A stretch of DNA of 64,000 bases from Heterohyrax brucei (lineage: Eukaryota; Chordata; Mammalia; Hyracoidea; Procaviidae): NCBI GenBank assembly GCA_028571685.1, contig CM053162.1, positions 67,134,351 to 67,198,350 of the forward strand, given 5' to 3'. Shown here one piece after another: positions 34,823 through 45,699 of this stretch (its first letter is position 1; each line of letters starts with the position of its first letter). The position numbers and the translations under genes are program-made. Below the pieces are notes generated by a model. It had not been told where the DNA came from, did no database searches, and saw nothing but the letters and a program-made list of their open reading frames with translations.

Positions 34823-35560
34823 AACCATCTTCACATAGCAGGTTGGTAATTAGTCTTCCTCCAATCCTGACATAGCTTTCTTCTTTATACAGTCCAGTTT
34901 TGTGGATTATTTGCTCAGCATACAGATTGAACAAGTATAGTGTAAAGACACATCCCCAACACAAACGTTTCCTGATTTTAAACCATATAGTCACCTTGGG
35001 TTCTGGCTGAGTGATTGCCTTCTGGTCTATGCACAGGTTTCTCTAAGCACAATGAAGTGTTCTGCAATTCCCATTCTCTCCCTTATTAGCCATAATTTAT
35101 TAAGATCCACACGGTTGAATAGCTTTGCATAGCCAGTGAAACTCAGGAAAACGTCTTTCTAGTACTCTCTGCTTTTGGCCAATATCTGTTTGCCTCTTTG
35201 ACATCAGCAATGATATCATTCGTTCCATATCCTCATGCGAATGCATCTTAAATTTCTGGCAGTTCTCTTTCCATGTACTGCTGTAACTGCTTTTGAATTA
35301 TCCTCAGCAAAACTTTACTTCCATGTGATATTAATGTTATTGCTCAGTAATTTATACATTTTGTTGGATAATCTTTCATGGGACTGGGCACAAATAGGGT
35401 TCTCTTCCTGCTCGTTGGCCAGATAGCTATCTTTCGAATTTCTTGACACAAAGGACTGCGTGCCTCCAGAGCTATATCCATTTGTTGAAACATCTCAGTC
35501 GTTATTCTGTCAGTTACTGGAGTTTTGTTTTCCAGCAATGCATCCTGTACAGCTTGGAAT
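34823..35560 (-). mobile_element. RTE/BovB-type LINE, second overlapping piece
   Basis: Antisense RTE restarting at CATAGCAGGTTGGTAATTAG and repeating about 460 bases of the same RTE region as 34345-34820, then continuing toward the 5' side to about 35560 (CTCAGTCGTTATTCTGTC). Differences between the two overlapping parts indicate separate copies or an old duplication. Confidence 0.82.
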
Positions 35561-36340
35561 CAACATAGAAAGATAAAAATCATTTCAATAAAAGTAACAC
35601 CCAAAATTATTGACTTCCATCAGAGAAAGGATTTAAAAGAGAAGAATTGTCCTATGTATAAGAAAGTCATAACTGTTTTTGCAGTCACCAAAATAATTAC
35701 CAGGATTCAATTAATCACTGAGATATTTGTATATTACTCTTTCAAAAAGAGGAATTTCTTTGCTGCATCAAGTCAGCATTACAAGAGTTCCTATTGATTT
35801 TCCATGAGCAAATATATATTAAGAACTGATTTGCAGTGTTATAAAGAAGAACATTTACAAGTATTAGCTATTTTGCTGTTACATTACTGTTCAGGACATC
35901 ATGAGGCAAAGGGTTTAAAGTGAGAGCATTTGGGTTCTGTTTACGATCTTATAAGGAAGAGAGAAGTCATCATTGTATCTGTTCTCATAGCTAAATCTTA
36001 GAGATTTTACTGAAAATCGAAGAGCTATAAAACCAGATGGTAGTTTTACTTGAGGCATGTTTACCTTAGCTCCAATTCTCAGGGTGTTTAGATATATACG
36101 GATATAAAATAACAGAGGATGGTGCTGAATGGTCTCATTTTATTTAAGTGGTGGCATCTTTGGGAAAAAGACAGCCATGTATGCCATCAGATTCATGATT
36201 TGTAACTACATATTTAGTTTTTCATTCAGAACAGATTTTTATTTAAATGTCAAAGAAACATAAATATTAGAAAACACTAGTACTACCACTTCAGCACAGG
36301 AAAAGTTAGCATCCATACCAGAGAAAAGTTTCAGAAATTT
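35561..36340. other. Unassigned
   Basis: No recognisable gene or repeat. Confidence 0.3.
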
Positions 36341-36356
36341 CGTTAGGGTATAAAAT

Positions 36357-36517
36357 AAAAAGACTCATTGCCATTGAGTCAGTTCCAACTCATGTGACCC
36401 ACTGGACAGAGTAACTGCCCCACAGAGTTTCCAAAGAGCACCTGGATGATTTGAGCTGCTGACCTTTTTGCTAAGCAGCTACAGCTTTTAACCACCATGC
36501 CACTGAGGTTACCCTCT
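36357..36517 (-). mobile_element. AfroSINE with target duplication
   Basis: Antisense full-length copy. TTAGGGTATAAAAT on the left and TTTAGGGTAAAAT on the right form a slightly diverged target duplication. Confidence 0.9.
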
Positions 36518-37714
36518 TTAGGGTAAAATAGTGTATTCAAGCAAACAAACAAATAATAAACAATGTATTAGCAAATCTAGGAAATAAGTACTCCTAAAAC
36601 AAACAATTTAAATTCATTCTAAGAATGTATAAATACTTCTGAATTACAGAGAGAAGGTCCAGTGCTACTTAGATCACAGGTACTAAGTTTCTCATCAGTA
36701 AGACTGGGATACCTGGCATCTGTTTCAAGGCTTCACCTGCACCAAAAAACAGAAACCACAGGGAGGAAATGTCACTGGCCACATTGCCTAACTTTTCAAT
36801 CTTGGCCTCAACTTCAACAGCATTGAAATGGACAAAGCGTATTTGAAAAACTCCATGTTTTGATAAAATATTTGGAATTTCTAGAGATTAACTAATTATA
36901 AACTCTTTAAAAGACTGTTTTCAGAAAGGGCTTAGGCTATACTCTCCAGCTCTCTGACATATTTTCCTACTTACACTTCTAGGAAAAGGGAGTTGGCATC
37001 TCCCTGGAGGCCCTGGGGTCCTCTGAATGATATGATTTGTATTCTGTCTGGTATAAAATTACATGCTGGCAAAATCTGGGGCGCTGTCAGCAAAGGAAGG
37101 GGGCAGGGAAATGATTAGTGCCAGAGGCAATCAGCAAATGTCCACTAAAAAGTTAAACATTGATTTCTTACAAATATAATTTGATTTGCTGCAAATCTAG
37201 AATATAATCCTTGAGCCTAGTAATGTGGACAAAAATAATCCATCTTGTGTTTCACATAAAAGTCAATTTTTAATAACAAAATTTATATTGTAAAAATAAG
37301 AAAACTAAATTAACTAAATGTTCAACTCAAGAATTTGAAATAAATTAATTACTAAAACCACTAGCAAAATTAATAGGAAGGAAAACATATACTTGAGACC
37401 AAGCTGAGATAAGAGTTTTGCTGAGAACAGCATATGCCAATATTTACTCAAAAATAAGTAAAATTTTCATTATGGAAATAACTGTAGATTTTGTTGTCAA
37501 CTACCAAACAATAATACATAAAATGAGATAGCGAAATTAGTTATGCAGGCAGAAAGCATCAAAATCTTCAGGTAAGAGATCATTTCAGAAGGATATCTCC
37601 CTTTAGAAGAGAACACAACATGATTCTAGATGTAAAGTTCTACAAACAAAACAAAAACACAAAATCCACTGTCCCAGTACAAAACATGCATTCACTCCTA
37701 CCAGCGACTGCTGG
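36518..37714. other. Repeat-poor stretch, unassigned
   Basis: About 1.2 kb with no feature that I can support. Confidence 0.35.
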
Positions 37715-37724
37715 TTCAGGATGG

Positions 37725-37890
37725 GAGACTCAAATTAAACCCATTGCTGTGGAGTTGATTTCAACTCATAGTGACCCCACAGGACACAGTAGACTCTCCC
37801 TATAAGGTTTCCAAGGAGTGCCTGGTGGATTCAAACAGCCGACCTTTTGGTCAGAAGCCATAGCTCTTAACAGCTGTGCAACCAGTTCTC
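37725..37890 (-). mobile_element. AfroSINE with target duplication
   Basis: Antisense. TTCAGGATGG at 37715-37724 and CTCAGGATGG at 37891-37900 mark the target duplication. Confidence 0.92.
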
Positions 37891-38295
37891 CTCAGGATGG
37901 TGGAGAGAGCTTAATTTTACTCTCATTGTAATAAATTTAGATTCATCTGGAACTAACTGTTCTCTTCATTTTTGGTAAAACTCTGCATTTTCTAATCATC
38001 TCCCCTGTTCTTGATCTCTAATTCTGGGGTTTGGCTAAGCTTTCAGTGAGGAATTAATATGATCTTGACTTGTCAGAGGCAGTTTCAAGTGTTGGCACTA
38101 ACATGTGGTCATCTGCAGTCTGGGTGGGCCTTGCTCTAGGTTACCTGGGATGGCCTTCTCCTAGACTAGCCACTTCCAAATAGAGACTTAACCCTATTTA
38201 CAGGTTTGGAGAAAACAATCTTCTGGCAGTCACCACTGGAGTCCTGGCCTTTTGACTCTCTTTGCTAATTTCTCACACTTCACAAACCACCACTT

Positions 38296-38493
38296 CCATC
38301 ACCAACACTATGGAGTGGCTTCTGACTCACCACCACTCTAAAGGACAGAGTAGGACTTCCCCCAAGGGTTAGTTAGGCTGTTGCCTTTACAGAAGGAGAC
38401 TTACTTATTTCTCTAGCAGTGGAGCTGGTGTGTTTGAACAACTGATCTTTTGGTCTGCAGCGGAGTGCTTTAATGACTGAAGCACCAGAGTCT
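38296..38493 (-). mobile_element. AfroSINE, long form
   Basis: Antisense long-form copy of about 200 bases. CATCACCAACACTATGGAGT, TTACAGAAGGAGACTTACTT and AACAACTGATCTTTTGGTCT in order. Confidence 0.75.
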
Positions 38494-38542
38494 TCCTTCC
38501 ACACACCTTCTTTTTACCCTACACTTCTTTAGTTTTATAAGG

Positions 38543-39059
38543 TGTTTTAGTCAGCTAACGCTGCTCTAACAGAGATATCTCAAGTGGATGGCTTCAACAG
38601 GGAAGTTTATTCTTACACAGTCAGGTAGGGTACATGTCCCCATTCAGGGTGTCAGCTCCAGGGGACGCCTTTCCCTCTGGAGGAAAGTCCAGTGGTGCAT
38701 CAATCTTTAGTCGGGGAGCATCTTGGCACAGGAAGCTCAGGTCTGAAGGGTGCACTCTACTCTCAGGGCTGCTTCGTTGGTGATGTCAGTTTCCCAAGTC
38801 TCTGCTTGCTTCCCTCTCTTTTTACCTCTTGTAGGATGAAAGGATAAAAGTTAATACAAGCCACACTCCAGGGAAACTTCCTTAGTAAGGGTGTTGCCAT
38901 TCTACCCCAATCCTCTTTTAACGTAATCATCCTATCTACTAGCCTCAGGCAGGGATTAGGATACACAACCTAGGAAAATCACCAAATCTGGGGAATGATG
39001 GCCCAGACAAATGGCTACACACATTTTGGTGGGAGCGGGGTACAGTTCAATCTGTGACA
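38543..39059 (-). mobile_element. Solo LTR, ERVL-MaLR-like, with 5-bp target duplication
   Basis: Antisense copy of the same LTR family as 93-594. TAAGG at 38538-38542 and 39060-39064 is a perfect 5-bp target duplication, the size used by ERVL/MaLR integrases, so the ends are exact. No internal part remains, as in a solo LTR left by recombination. Fossil. Confidence 0.8.
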
Positions 39060-39102
39060 TAAGGTTGCTCAACACGTATGTTCCCTTACTAATTATAAAT
39101 AG

Positions 39103-39589
39103 TATGGATTGACCTGTGCCCCCTAAAAAACATGTATAACAATGTGGCTAGACCATGATTCTTGGTATTGTGTGATGTTCCCAAATGCTGTAAATCCTGC
39201 CTGTCTGATGTTAACGTGGGAGAATAGGAGGAAGCTGTGTTGCTGGGGTAGGACTCAATATGAAAGATTATATTGTACTTGAGGCAACCTTTAGGGATAT
39301 ACAGGAAACAGAAGCAAGCAGAAGGTGAGGGACTTCATGCCACCAAGAAAACAGTGCCCAGAGCAGAGCACATCCTTTGGATCCTGGGTCCCTGCCTCTT
39401 AGAAGCTTCCAGTCCAGAGGAAGATTGAAGACATGGAGCTTCCTCCAGAGTCAACAGAGAAAGATAGCTGCTGGCACTGATACCCTGAATTTGGACTCAG
39501 CCTACTTTTCTGGGAGAAAATAAATTTCTCTTTGGTAAAGTCTTTTGCCTGCGGTATTTTTGTTATAGCTGCACTAGATGACTAAGACA
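39103..39589 (+). mobile_element. Solo LTR, ERVL-MaLR-like
   Basis: Sense copy of the same family, with CCATGATTCTTGGTATTGTG near the start, AAATAAATTTCTCTTTGG as the polyadenylation region, and a GATGACTAAGACA end. It lies 43 bases from the oppositely oriented copy at 38543-39059. No clear target duplication. Fossil. Confidence 0.78.
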
Positions 39590-40524
39590 GCAGGGATACT
39601 TCTAAGACTCTTTCTCAAAATTCCCAATGGATAGAGATCCAGACCAGCTTCTTCTCTCCTGCTGTCTAACTGCCTTTAGCCAGTGGTATTCTTATGCGCT
39701 TATCCTGTATTTGGAGAGAGGCGCCAGCCTCTAGAGACTGTCTTAGAGGCCAAGGAACATGCCAGTAAGGACCAAAAACTCTCAGGCTCCCACACAGCTG
39801 ATTGTTTCTATTCCTGGATGCTTTTATCTCTGAACAGGTCTGGAAGCTCTTCTTAAGTTTTCCTTCTGTTTCGGCAATCCAGTGCATGCAAAAAGTTAGA
39901 GCTTTTCCTCAATCCTCAGTCTGGATAAGACTCCTCCTTACTTAATATTCCATGTTCGTGTTGGCCACAGCTGACTTTTTTTTTTTAATGTAAAGGAGGG
40001 AATAATGACTTTCAAAAAATCTTTTTTCTCTGGACTACTTTCTGCTTTCACAAATATGCTCTTGCTAAAGAGGTCATACAAGTTGGCTTTAAGATTCAGA
40101 GCTGATAAATGGACTCTTTCTTCTAAGAAATCAGCAATGATTTCAGAACCTATAGATTTTCTGTGCAGATTAACTGGTACAAAGGAGGCAAGCCCTTAGC
40201 AGCATCTCATTCTAGATGATCAGTCAAACCACGACGGCCGCTGTGATTGTTGTGGCTGCTCACGCTCGTCAAGGGAAGAATTCTCAATCAGTTATTAAAC
40301 CGGATCTGTCTGTTCACAGGATGTCTTTAAATACTATATCGGATTGGGGCTCCTTTAAGAAGACTTAACTCATTCTTTTCTCTCAGACCTTCCCTTTATC
40401 TCCTCTACAAAATTGTCTCTGGATTGCACTGATTTTCCCGCATACCCGCCTTCATACACATGGTCCTCCTTGGATATGCCCCTTGGGGTATTCCCGCTGC
40501 ATAGCCAGACCCTGCACACCCTTA
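39590..40524. other. Unassigned
   Basis: No named repeat. A short GC-rich patch with several CpGs (ACGACGGCCGCTG) lies at about 40232-40275. Confidence 0.3.
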
Positions 40525-40613
40525 GCAGAAACCCACTGCAGTCGAGTCTTGACTGATTCATAGCGACACTAGAGGTCCGAGTAGAGCTGTCCCACAGAGT
40601 TTTCAAGGTTCCC
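40525..40613 (-). mobile_element. AfroSINE, 5'-truncated
   Basis: Antisense 3' half only: AGAAACCCACTGCAGTCGAG through CCCACAGAGTTTTCAAGG. Confidence 0.85.
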
Positions 40614-40803
40614 CCCAATACTAGCCCTGTGCACCCCCAACAGTCCTCCTGATTGTTGCCCTTCCATCATCTTCCTCTTTCCCAGTCTCCTGGTAACCTG
40701 TACCTGGAGAAGGAGTTAAATTACTCTTTTGGATGGTTTGCATTTTTCCCTGCCATAACTTAGTTCTAACTTTGGCTGTAAGGGTCAAATCTTTCTCCTA
40801 TTA

Positions 40804-40965
40804 AACTAAAACAAATCCACTACCATCGAGTCAGTTTGGACTCATAGCGACCCTGTAGGTCACAGTAGAACTGCCCCATAGTTTGCAAGGCACCCCTGGC
40901 AAATTTGAACGACCCACCTTTTGGTTAGCAACATAGAACTTAACCCACTACACCACCAAAGTTTC
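40804..40965 (-). mobile_element. AfroSINE (short form)
   Basis: Antisense full-length copy with TCATAGCGACCCTGTAGG and CACCTTTTGGTTAGC. Confidence 0.92.
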
Positions 40966-41410
40966 CTTTGCCTTTCAAGTCTTTCCCCATTCAAGTCTTT
41001 CTAATTCTTCAGCTCCTGACACCTTTAAAGCTCAATATTTTCTTTTGGTTTAAAATACTTAGTGGTCCCCCCATCTGATTTTTGTCATGGTTTCTGACAG
41101 CCACACAATTTCTATACACAAAAGATTCAGGGAGATAAATTTTTCTTCTAACTTTTTTTGTCCTTACATTTTCAATTATTCTTCTTAGATAACGCGATGA
41201 CTGGGATACACTGGAGTATCCTAAAATCAAGGTCCATAGGTGGCTGCTAAGGCTTACAATTTACACAGGTCCAATTTGCTTACTCTCAGAAGTCAGTGTT
41301 GGCTGAGGGGGTCCAATATAAAGAACATGAACGGGAGTTTCCTTGAAGAGATTCAGGTCGTCCAGATGAATTTCTCCTGCCAGGTGAACCTACTCAGTAT
41401 TGGATGTTAA
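40966..41410. other. Unassigned
   Basis: Nothing recognisable. Confidence 0.3.
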
Positions 41411-41572
41411 AACAACAAAAACTACTGCTGTCAAGTCGATCCCAACTCACAGTGACCCTACAGGACTGATTGGAACTCCCCCGTGGGGCTTCCACGGAAC
41501 AGCTGGTGGATTCAAACTGCCAACCTTTTGGTTAGCAGCTGAGATTTTAACCACTGCACCACCAGGTCCCCT
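41411..41572 (-). mobile_element. AfroSINE, first of a tandem pair
   Basis: Antisense, AACAACAAAAACTACTGCTG to CACCACCAGGTCCC. Confidence 0.92.
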
Positions 41573-41583
41573 TTGAATGTTTA

Positions 41584-41745
41584 ACCAGACCAAACCCACA
41601 GCCACTGAGTCACTTCTCACTTGTAGCAACCCTATAGACGTAGATGAACTGCTCCATAGAGTTTCCAAGGAGCCCCTCGTGGATTTGAACTGCCAACCTT
41701 TCGGTTAGCATATGCAGCACTTCATTGTTCTGCCACCAGGTTTCA
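41584..41745 (-). mobile_element. AfroSINE, second of a tandem pair, with target duplication
   Basis: TTGAATGTTTA at 41573-41583 and 41746-41756 flanks this copy exactly, so it inserted next to the first copy as a separate event. Confidence 0.94.
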
Positions 41746-41756
41746 TTGAATGTTTA

Positions 41757-42419
41757 GGTATCTCTGAAGTAAAACTCACATACAGAGTTGTTTATTACAA
41801 GATGAGCTTTTCCCCATTCAAGTAAGAAACATCCGTCCATGAGAATGCTTTTGCTACTGCAGGTTTGGACCTTACCTTTGCTTTCAACAGGAGAGTTAGA
41901 GGACTCCTGGGTATGTGCAATGGTTTGTACACGAACCACAAGGTGAAGATGGCGTGGTGTCCACACCATCAAGTTATTTCCTGGTAAGTCATTTAAAACA
42001 CCTTTAAAAGCTTTAATAAAAACAAACAAAAACATTAAGGAGCCAAATGAAAAAATAGACTTCAAGATATTAAGGCAATATGAAAATTATCAAGGACATT
42101 TTTCTTCTTCTTGGGACACTGGGCCTTTGACTAAGATGGCTCAGAGGTTTGTATTCTCTTCCCTGACCAATTAATTAAAGTATTAACTGTACTTAGGGAG
42201 AGATTTTTAGGAATAAATGGGTTTAAGATGATTAATAAGTTAAGAATTCAGATCTGATGCTAGTTTCATCTAACATTAATTAAAAGGAGGCTTAGCATTT
42301 AGTATATTAAGAACAGATTTCATAAGCCAGAGAAAATGTAAGCCTCTTTTCCACCTTTCTGTGCTGTCACTAATATAGGGCTGCAATAACTTGAAAGTGA
42401 CTCAATGGAATCAGGTTTT
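41757..42419. other. Unassigned
   Basis: No recognisable gene or repeat. The 103-codon minus-strand frame at 41754-42065 has no domain that I can identify. Confidence 0.3.
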
Positions 42420-42580
42420 TTTTGTTTTGATCTTTTATTCCACGGTCAGGACCCCTTGGACCACACGTGCCAGGCTAAAATGATCACATCTGTCTTGCAT
42501 GGGAACATATGTAACTCAGGGACTCACAGGGCTATAGCCTTATTCCTCTGTCCTGCATCTCCTCAGCAGAGTTTGCCGCA
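42420..42580 (+). repeat. Unclassified inverted repeat, arm 1
   Basis: Includes ACCCCTTGGACCACACGTGC, AATGATCACATCTGTCTTGC and GGGACTCACAGGGC. Its reverse complement recurs at 43395-43562. I do not recognise the family; it could be part of an LTR or an afrotherian-specific element. Confidence 0.7.
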
Positions 42581-42774
42581 GCCAAAGTCTCTCACTAATA
42601 ATTTTCAGCTCTCACTAATAATTTTAGGATGCCTTCCTTCAATTCCAGGAGAATATTTCCCTCTGTTCCAGTATAGCCAAAAAGAATACAAGACTAGACT
42701 AGGATACAGCTAGAATGTAGTCTTTTCCTACTTATTATATACCACCTGGTAGTTGCATTATTTTTTTAAAGTAA

Positions 42775-42871
42775 AATTGCCCCTTAAGTTTCCCACTGAG
42801 TGGTGGGTGATTTGAAATGCTGACCTCTTGGTTAACAGATGAGCTCTTAACCACTGCACCACCAGGGCTCT
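42775..42871 (-). mobile_element. AfroSINE lacking its 3' end
   Basis: Antisense head and middle only (CCCCTTAAGTTTCCCAC through TGCACCACCAGGGC). The 3' third is missing, which 5' truncation during reverse transcription does not explain, so a later deletion is likely. Confidence 0.75.
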
Positions 42872-43394
42872 TTTGGAAAATCAGGTGTGGCTTATTTGGA
42901 AGCTCCAAGGAAAAGACAGGCTGAAAGATAGCATCAGCAACTTTTCCTTGTGTTCTGTGATAGGTTGCCATGGTGACCTTGCAGAAGAGGATTTGAACCA
43001 GAATGGATGAAATTTCCCATCTGTCTTTGAAAAGGGAATTAAGTCAGGCTCTACCTGACTTCAATGATATGACTGTTATGTGATCAATAGGATTCTTTTA
43101 AATTCAAAACTCAGTTACCCTTGTTGTTCTTTTATCATTCCCAACATACTCAGTTTGTGAGTATTACGGCTGATAGTAGAGAAGGGATCAAGGTGTTGTT
43201 TATCACTTGCCATTGTACAGCACAATCAAACAACAGCAACAGATTAGAATAGGATTTCAACAAGGAAAATAAAATACACCCTCTTGAACCTCATAGCCCT
43301 GGAGGTAGCTTCAACAGTGGCTTGTTTACCAGTGGAGGGGGAGATGGAACATGGTCCATAGTCCCAGTGAGTTTAGCAGTCATTATATTAGAAA

Positions 43395-43562
43395 GCAGGT
43401 GACTTTGACTGAGGAACACGATGCTGAAGTGATGCAGAATGGATGAGTAAGGTTCTAGTCCTGTGAGTCCCTGAGACATGTATGTTCCCATACAAGACAG
43501 ATGTGATCATCGTAGTCTGGCAGGTGGTCCAAGGGGTTCTGAGCATAGAGCAAAAGATAAAG
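43395..43562 (-). repeat. Unclassified inverted repeat, arm 2
   Basis: Reverse complement of arm 1: AGACAGATGTGATCATCGTA, CAGGTGGTCCAAGGGGTTCT and GTGAGTCCCTGAGACATG. The intervening spacer is about 810 bases. A SINE abuts at 43568. Confidence 0.7.
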
Positions 43563-43567
43563 GAAAA

Positions 43568-43722
43568 AGAGCCCAGTGCCATCGAGTTGTTTCCAACTCA
43601 TAGCAACCCTATAAGGCAGAGTAGAATTGTTCCATAGAGTTTCTAAGGAGTGCCTGGTGGACTTGAGCTGCTGACTTTTTGGTTAGCAGAAGTATCACTT
43701 AACCACTACACCACTAGGGTTT
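43568..43722 (-). mobile_element. AfroSINE (short form)
   Basis: Antisense, GCCCAGTGCCATCGAGTTG to CTACACCACTAGGG. Confidence 0.92.
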
Positions 43723-43769
43723 ACTAAGGGAAAGAGTTCCTTATAAAAGAGTGTGTTGATTAAGGATCA

Positions 43770-43830
43770 CAACCCAAACCAAACCCACTGCTGTTAAGTC
43801 TATTCTGACTCATAGCAACCCCACATGGTT
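43770..43830 (-). mobile_element. AfroSINE 3' half
   Basis: AACCCAAACCAAACCCACTG through CTCATAGCAACCCCACATGG, then the LTR at 43831 begins. Either 5'-truncated or cut by the LTR. Confidence 0.8.
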
Positions 43831-44331
43831 CCATTCATGGACCAAATTGTGTTCTCCATGCAAAAAATACATGTAGAAATTTGTCTGGACCGTGATTCCT
43901 GGTATTTTGTGTGTTGTAAGCCCTGCATCTGTGATGTTAATCAGGGAGAACAGGTGGCAGTTGAGTTGGTGGGGCAGGACGTAATATCTAGGACTGTGTT
44001 GCAGGAAACGGAGGTAAGCTGAGATTTGGAGACCTAATACCATCAAGAAAGAAAGCAGTGCCAGGAGCTGAGAGGGTTCTGCAAGGAATCAGGCTTCCTG
44101 TGCTTCTGAAGCCTCCAGTCCACAGGAGGATGGGCGACAAGGATCTTCCTCCAGAGAGGGCAGAGAAAGCCTTCCCCTGGAGCTGATGCTCCGAATTTGG
44201 ACTTTCGGGTTGCTGAACTGTGACAAATAAAGATTTCTCTTTTTCCGACTCGATGGCACTTGGCTTGACTGGCTTTTTAAAGGTGTCCACCTGCGGTATT
44301 TCTGTCAAAGTAGCACTGGATGACTAAGACA
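43831..44331 (+). mobile_element. Solo LTR, ERVL-MaLR-like
   Basis: Sense copy: ATGGACCAAATTGTGTTC at the start, CAAATAAAGATTTCTC as the polyadenylation region and GGATGACTAAGACA at the end. It hosts the micro-SINE at 44246. No internal region. Fossil. Confidence 0.78.
44246..44275 (+). mobile_element. Micro-SINE (about 30 bases) in the LTR
   Basis: CCGACTCGATGGCACTTGGC then TTGACTGGC is the bare AfroSINE 3' end. CTTTTT lies on both sides where the sister LTRs have a single CTTTGTTAAAG-like stretch, so it looks like a small insertion with its own short duplication. Confidence 0.65.
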
Positions 44332-44379
44332 GTTTCTCAGGCTGTCCTTCTCCACAGAAGCAAACCAGCATATCTTTCT

Positions 44380-44462
44380 GTCACAGAGTCACTGTGGGTT
44401 TCAAATCACAAACCATTCAGTTGGTGTTCAGTTGTTTTAACCACAGTGCCACCAGGGCTCCT
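44380..44462 (-). mobile_element. AfroSINE 5' half
   Basis: Antisense head: CAAACCATTCAGTTGGTG and TTTTAACCACAGTGCCACC. The 3' half is barely recognisable. Confidence 0.6.
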
Positions 44463-44490
44463 TTTATTAAGGGTGTACAGTGATAACATT

Positions 44491-45686
44491 TTCTTTTTCT
44501 TTTTTTATTATGATTGAATGAAAATTTACATTCCCATATAAATTTGCGTGCCCACCTATATGCAGCTCCCACTGCTCTCCCTGCCCGGTGACAGCACACT
44601 CTTCTTCTCTGCTCTACACATGTCTTCTCCTCCAAACAACCTGCTATCCCCTCCTTTCCACCCACTCCAGTGACTCCGGTAAGAGGTCAGCAGGATGGCA
44701 TCCTACAGGTGCACAGAACCATAAAGTGCACACATGATATGGCCATCCTGGGTCGCCAAGTCTGATCCATTCCTGACTGAGGTTGGCTACCATTATGATT
44801 TATGGGCAGGGGCAGCATCAGGGCCTGGGGCCGTGCTCCCAGGGAAACCCTGAGGCCCCTGGAACATCAATTGTGATCTTTTAGTGGAGACCTCAGGGTG
44901 CACTCCTTTTTTTCTTGTGTTGCCTGCGAGACTCAGCTTTGTGAGCTCCATCACGGCTGTCACTGGTGGTGGCCGGGGATGATTTTGTTCTTCTAGTCAC
45001 AAGTCGCTGTAGTCACCCACTCATATGGGTCTGTCTGTCTTCTGGGTTCTGTTTCCCCCGTGTCCTTTTGATCCTTGGAGATCATCCATTCCTACTGAGT
45101 TGGGACTATTTGCTGTACCCTCAGATGGCAGCTTGGTGGCTTTGAAGACCCCAGATGCCACTCACCAATGTGGGGTGCAGAGAGCTCTCTTAGAAAAACG
45201 CTAGTTGTGCCAACTGGCCTCAATTTCCTCTGAGAGCATGGTCCCGAGCCCCCTGCCCCAGCTACGCTATCCTTGCAATGTTGGGTTAAGATGGGAGGAA
45301 TAGTCACGTTATGTTGAAGTCCAGTTAACATTGGTCTTCTTTCTAATGTGTGCTATCCCAGATTTCACCCAACCGAGTTTCTATCAACTATCTAATCTAA
45401 ACCCTCCACCCTCGCCCTCCCACCCTTCCCACCCTTGCAGCGATCAAAGAGTCTTTTCTTCTATGCATGAGTCTGTTTTTAAGTTCTTATCTTAGGGGTC
45501 TCATACAACATTTGTCCTTTTGTTGCTGACTACTTTCACTCAGCATAATGTCCTGCAGTTGTAACCAGGTTATGAGATGTTTCCTGCAATCGTCGTTGTT
45601 CTTTATCATTGTATAGTGTTCCACTGAGTATATATACCATAGTTTACCTATCCATTCCTCTGTTGTTGGGCACTGATAATATTTTC
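44491..45686 (-). mobile_element. L1 LINE, 3' end (afrotherian type), 5'-truncated
   Basis: Antisense L1 3' UTR starting from an A-rich end (CTTTTTTTATTATGATTGAA on this strand) and reaching GTATATATACCATAGTTTAC and CCATTCCTCTGTTGTTGGGC. Homologous pieces lie at 20103-20518 and 50325-50495. AGTGATAACATTTTCT before and ACTGATAATATTTTCT after form a likely target duplication of 16 bases. About 1.2 kb. Among the better preserved LINE copies here. Confidence 0.85.
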
Positions 45687-45699
45687 TAATATAAATAGA

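Noticed and set aside
38543-39589. A provirus bounded by two LTRs
   Set aside because: The LTRs are in opposite orientation, only 43 bases lie between them, and one has its own target duplication. They are separate solo LTRs.
42405-42713. A 102-codon frame similar to the minus-strand frame at 43388-43582
   Set aside because: The similarity reflects the inverted DNA repeat. Nothing suggests selection on the protein.
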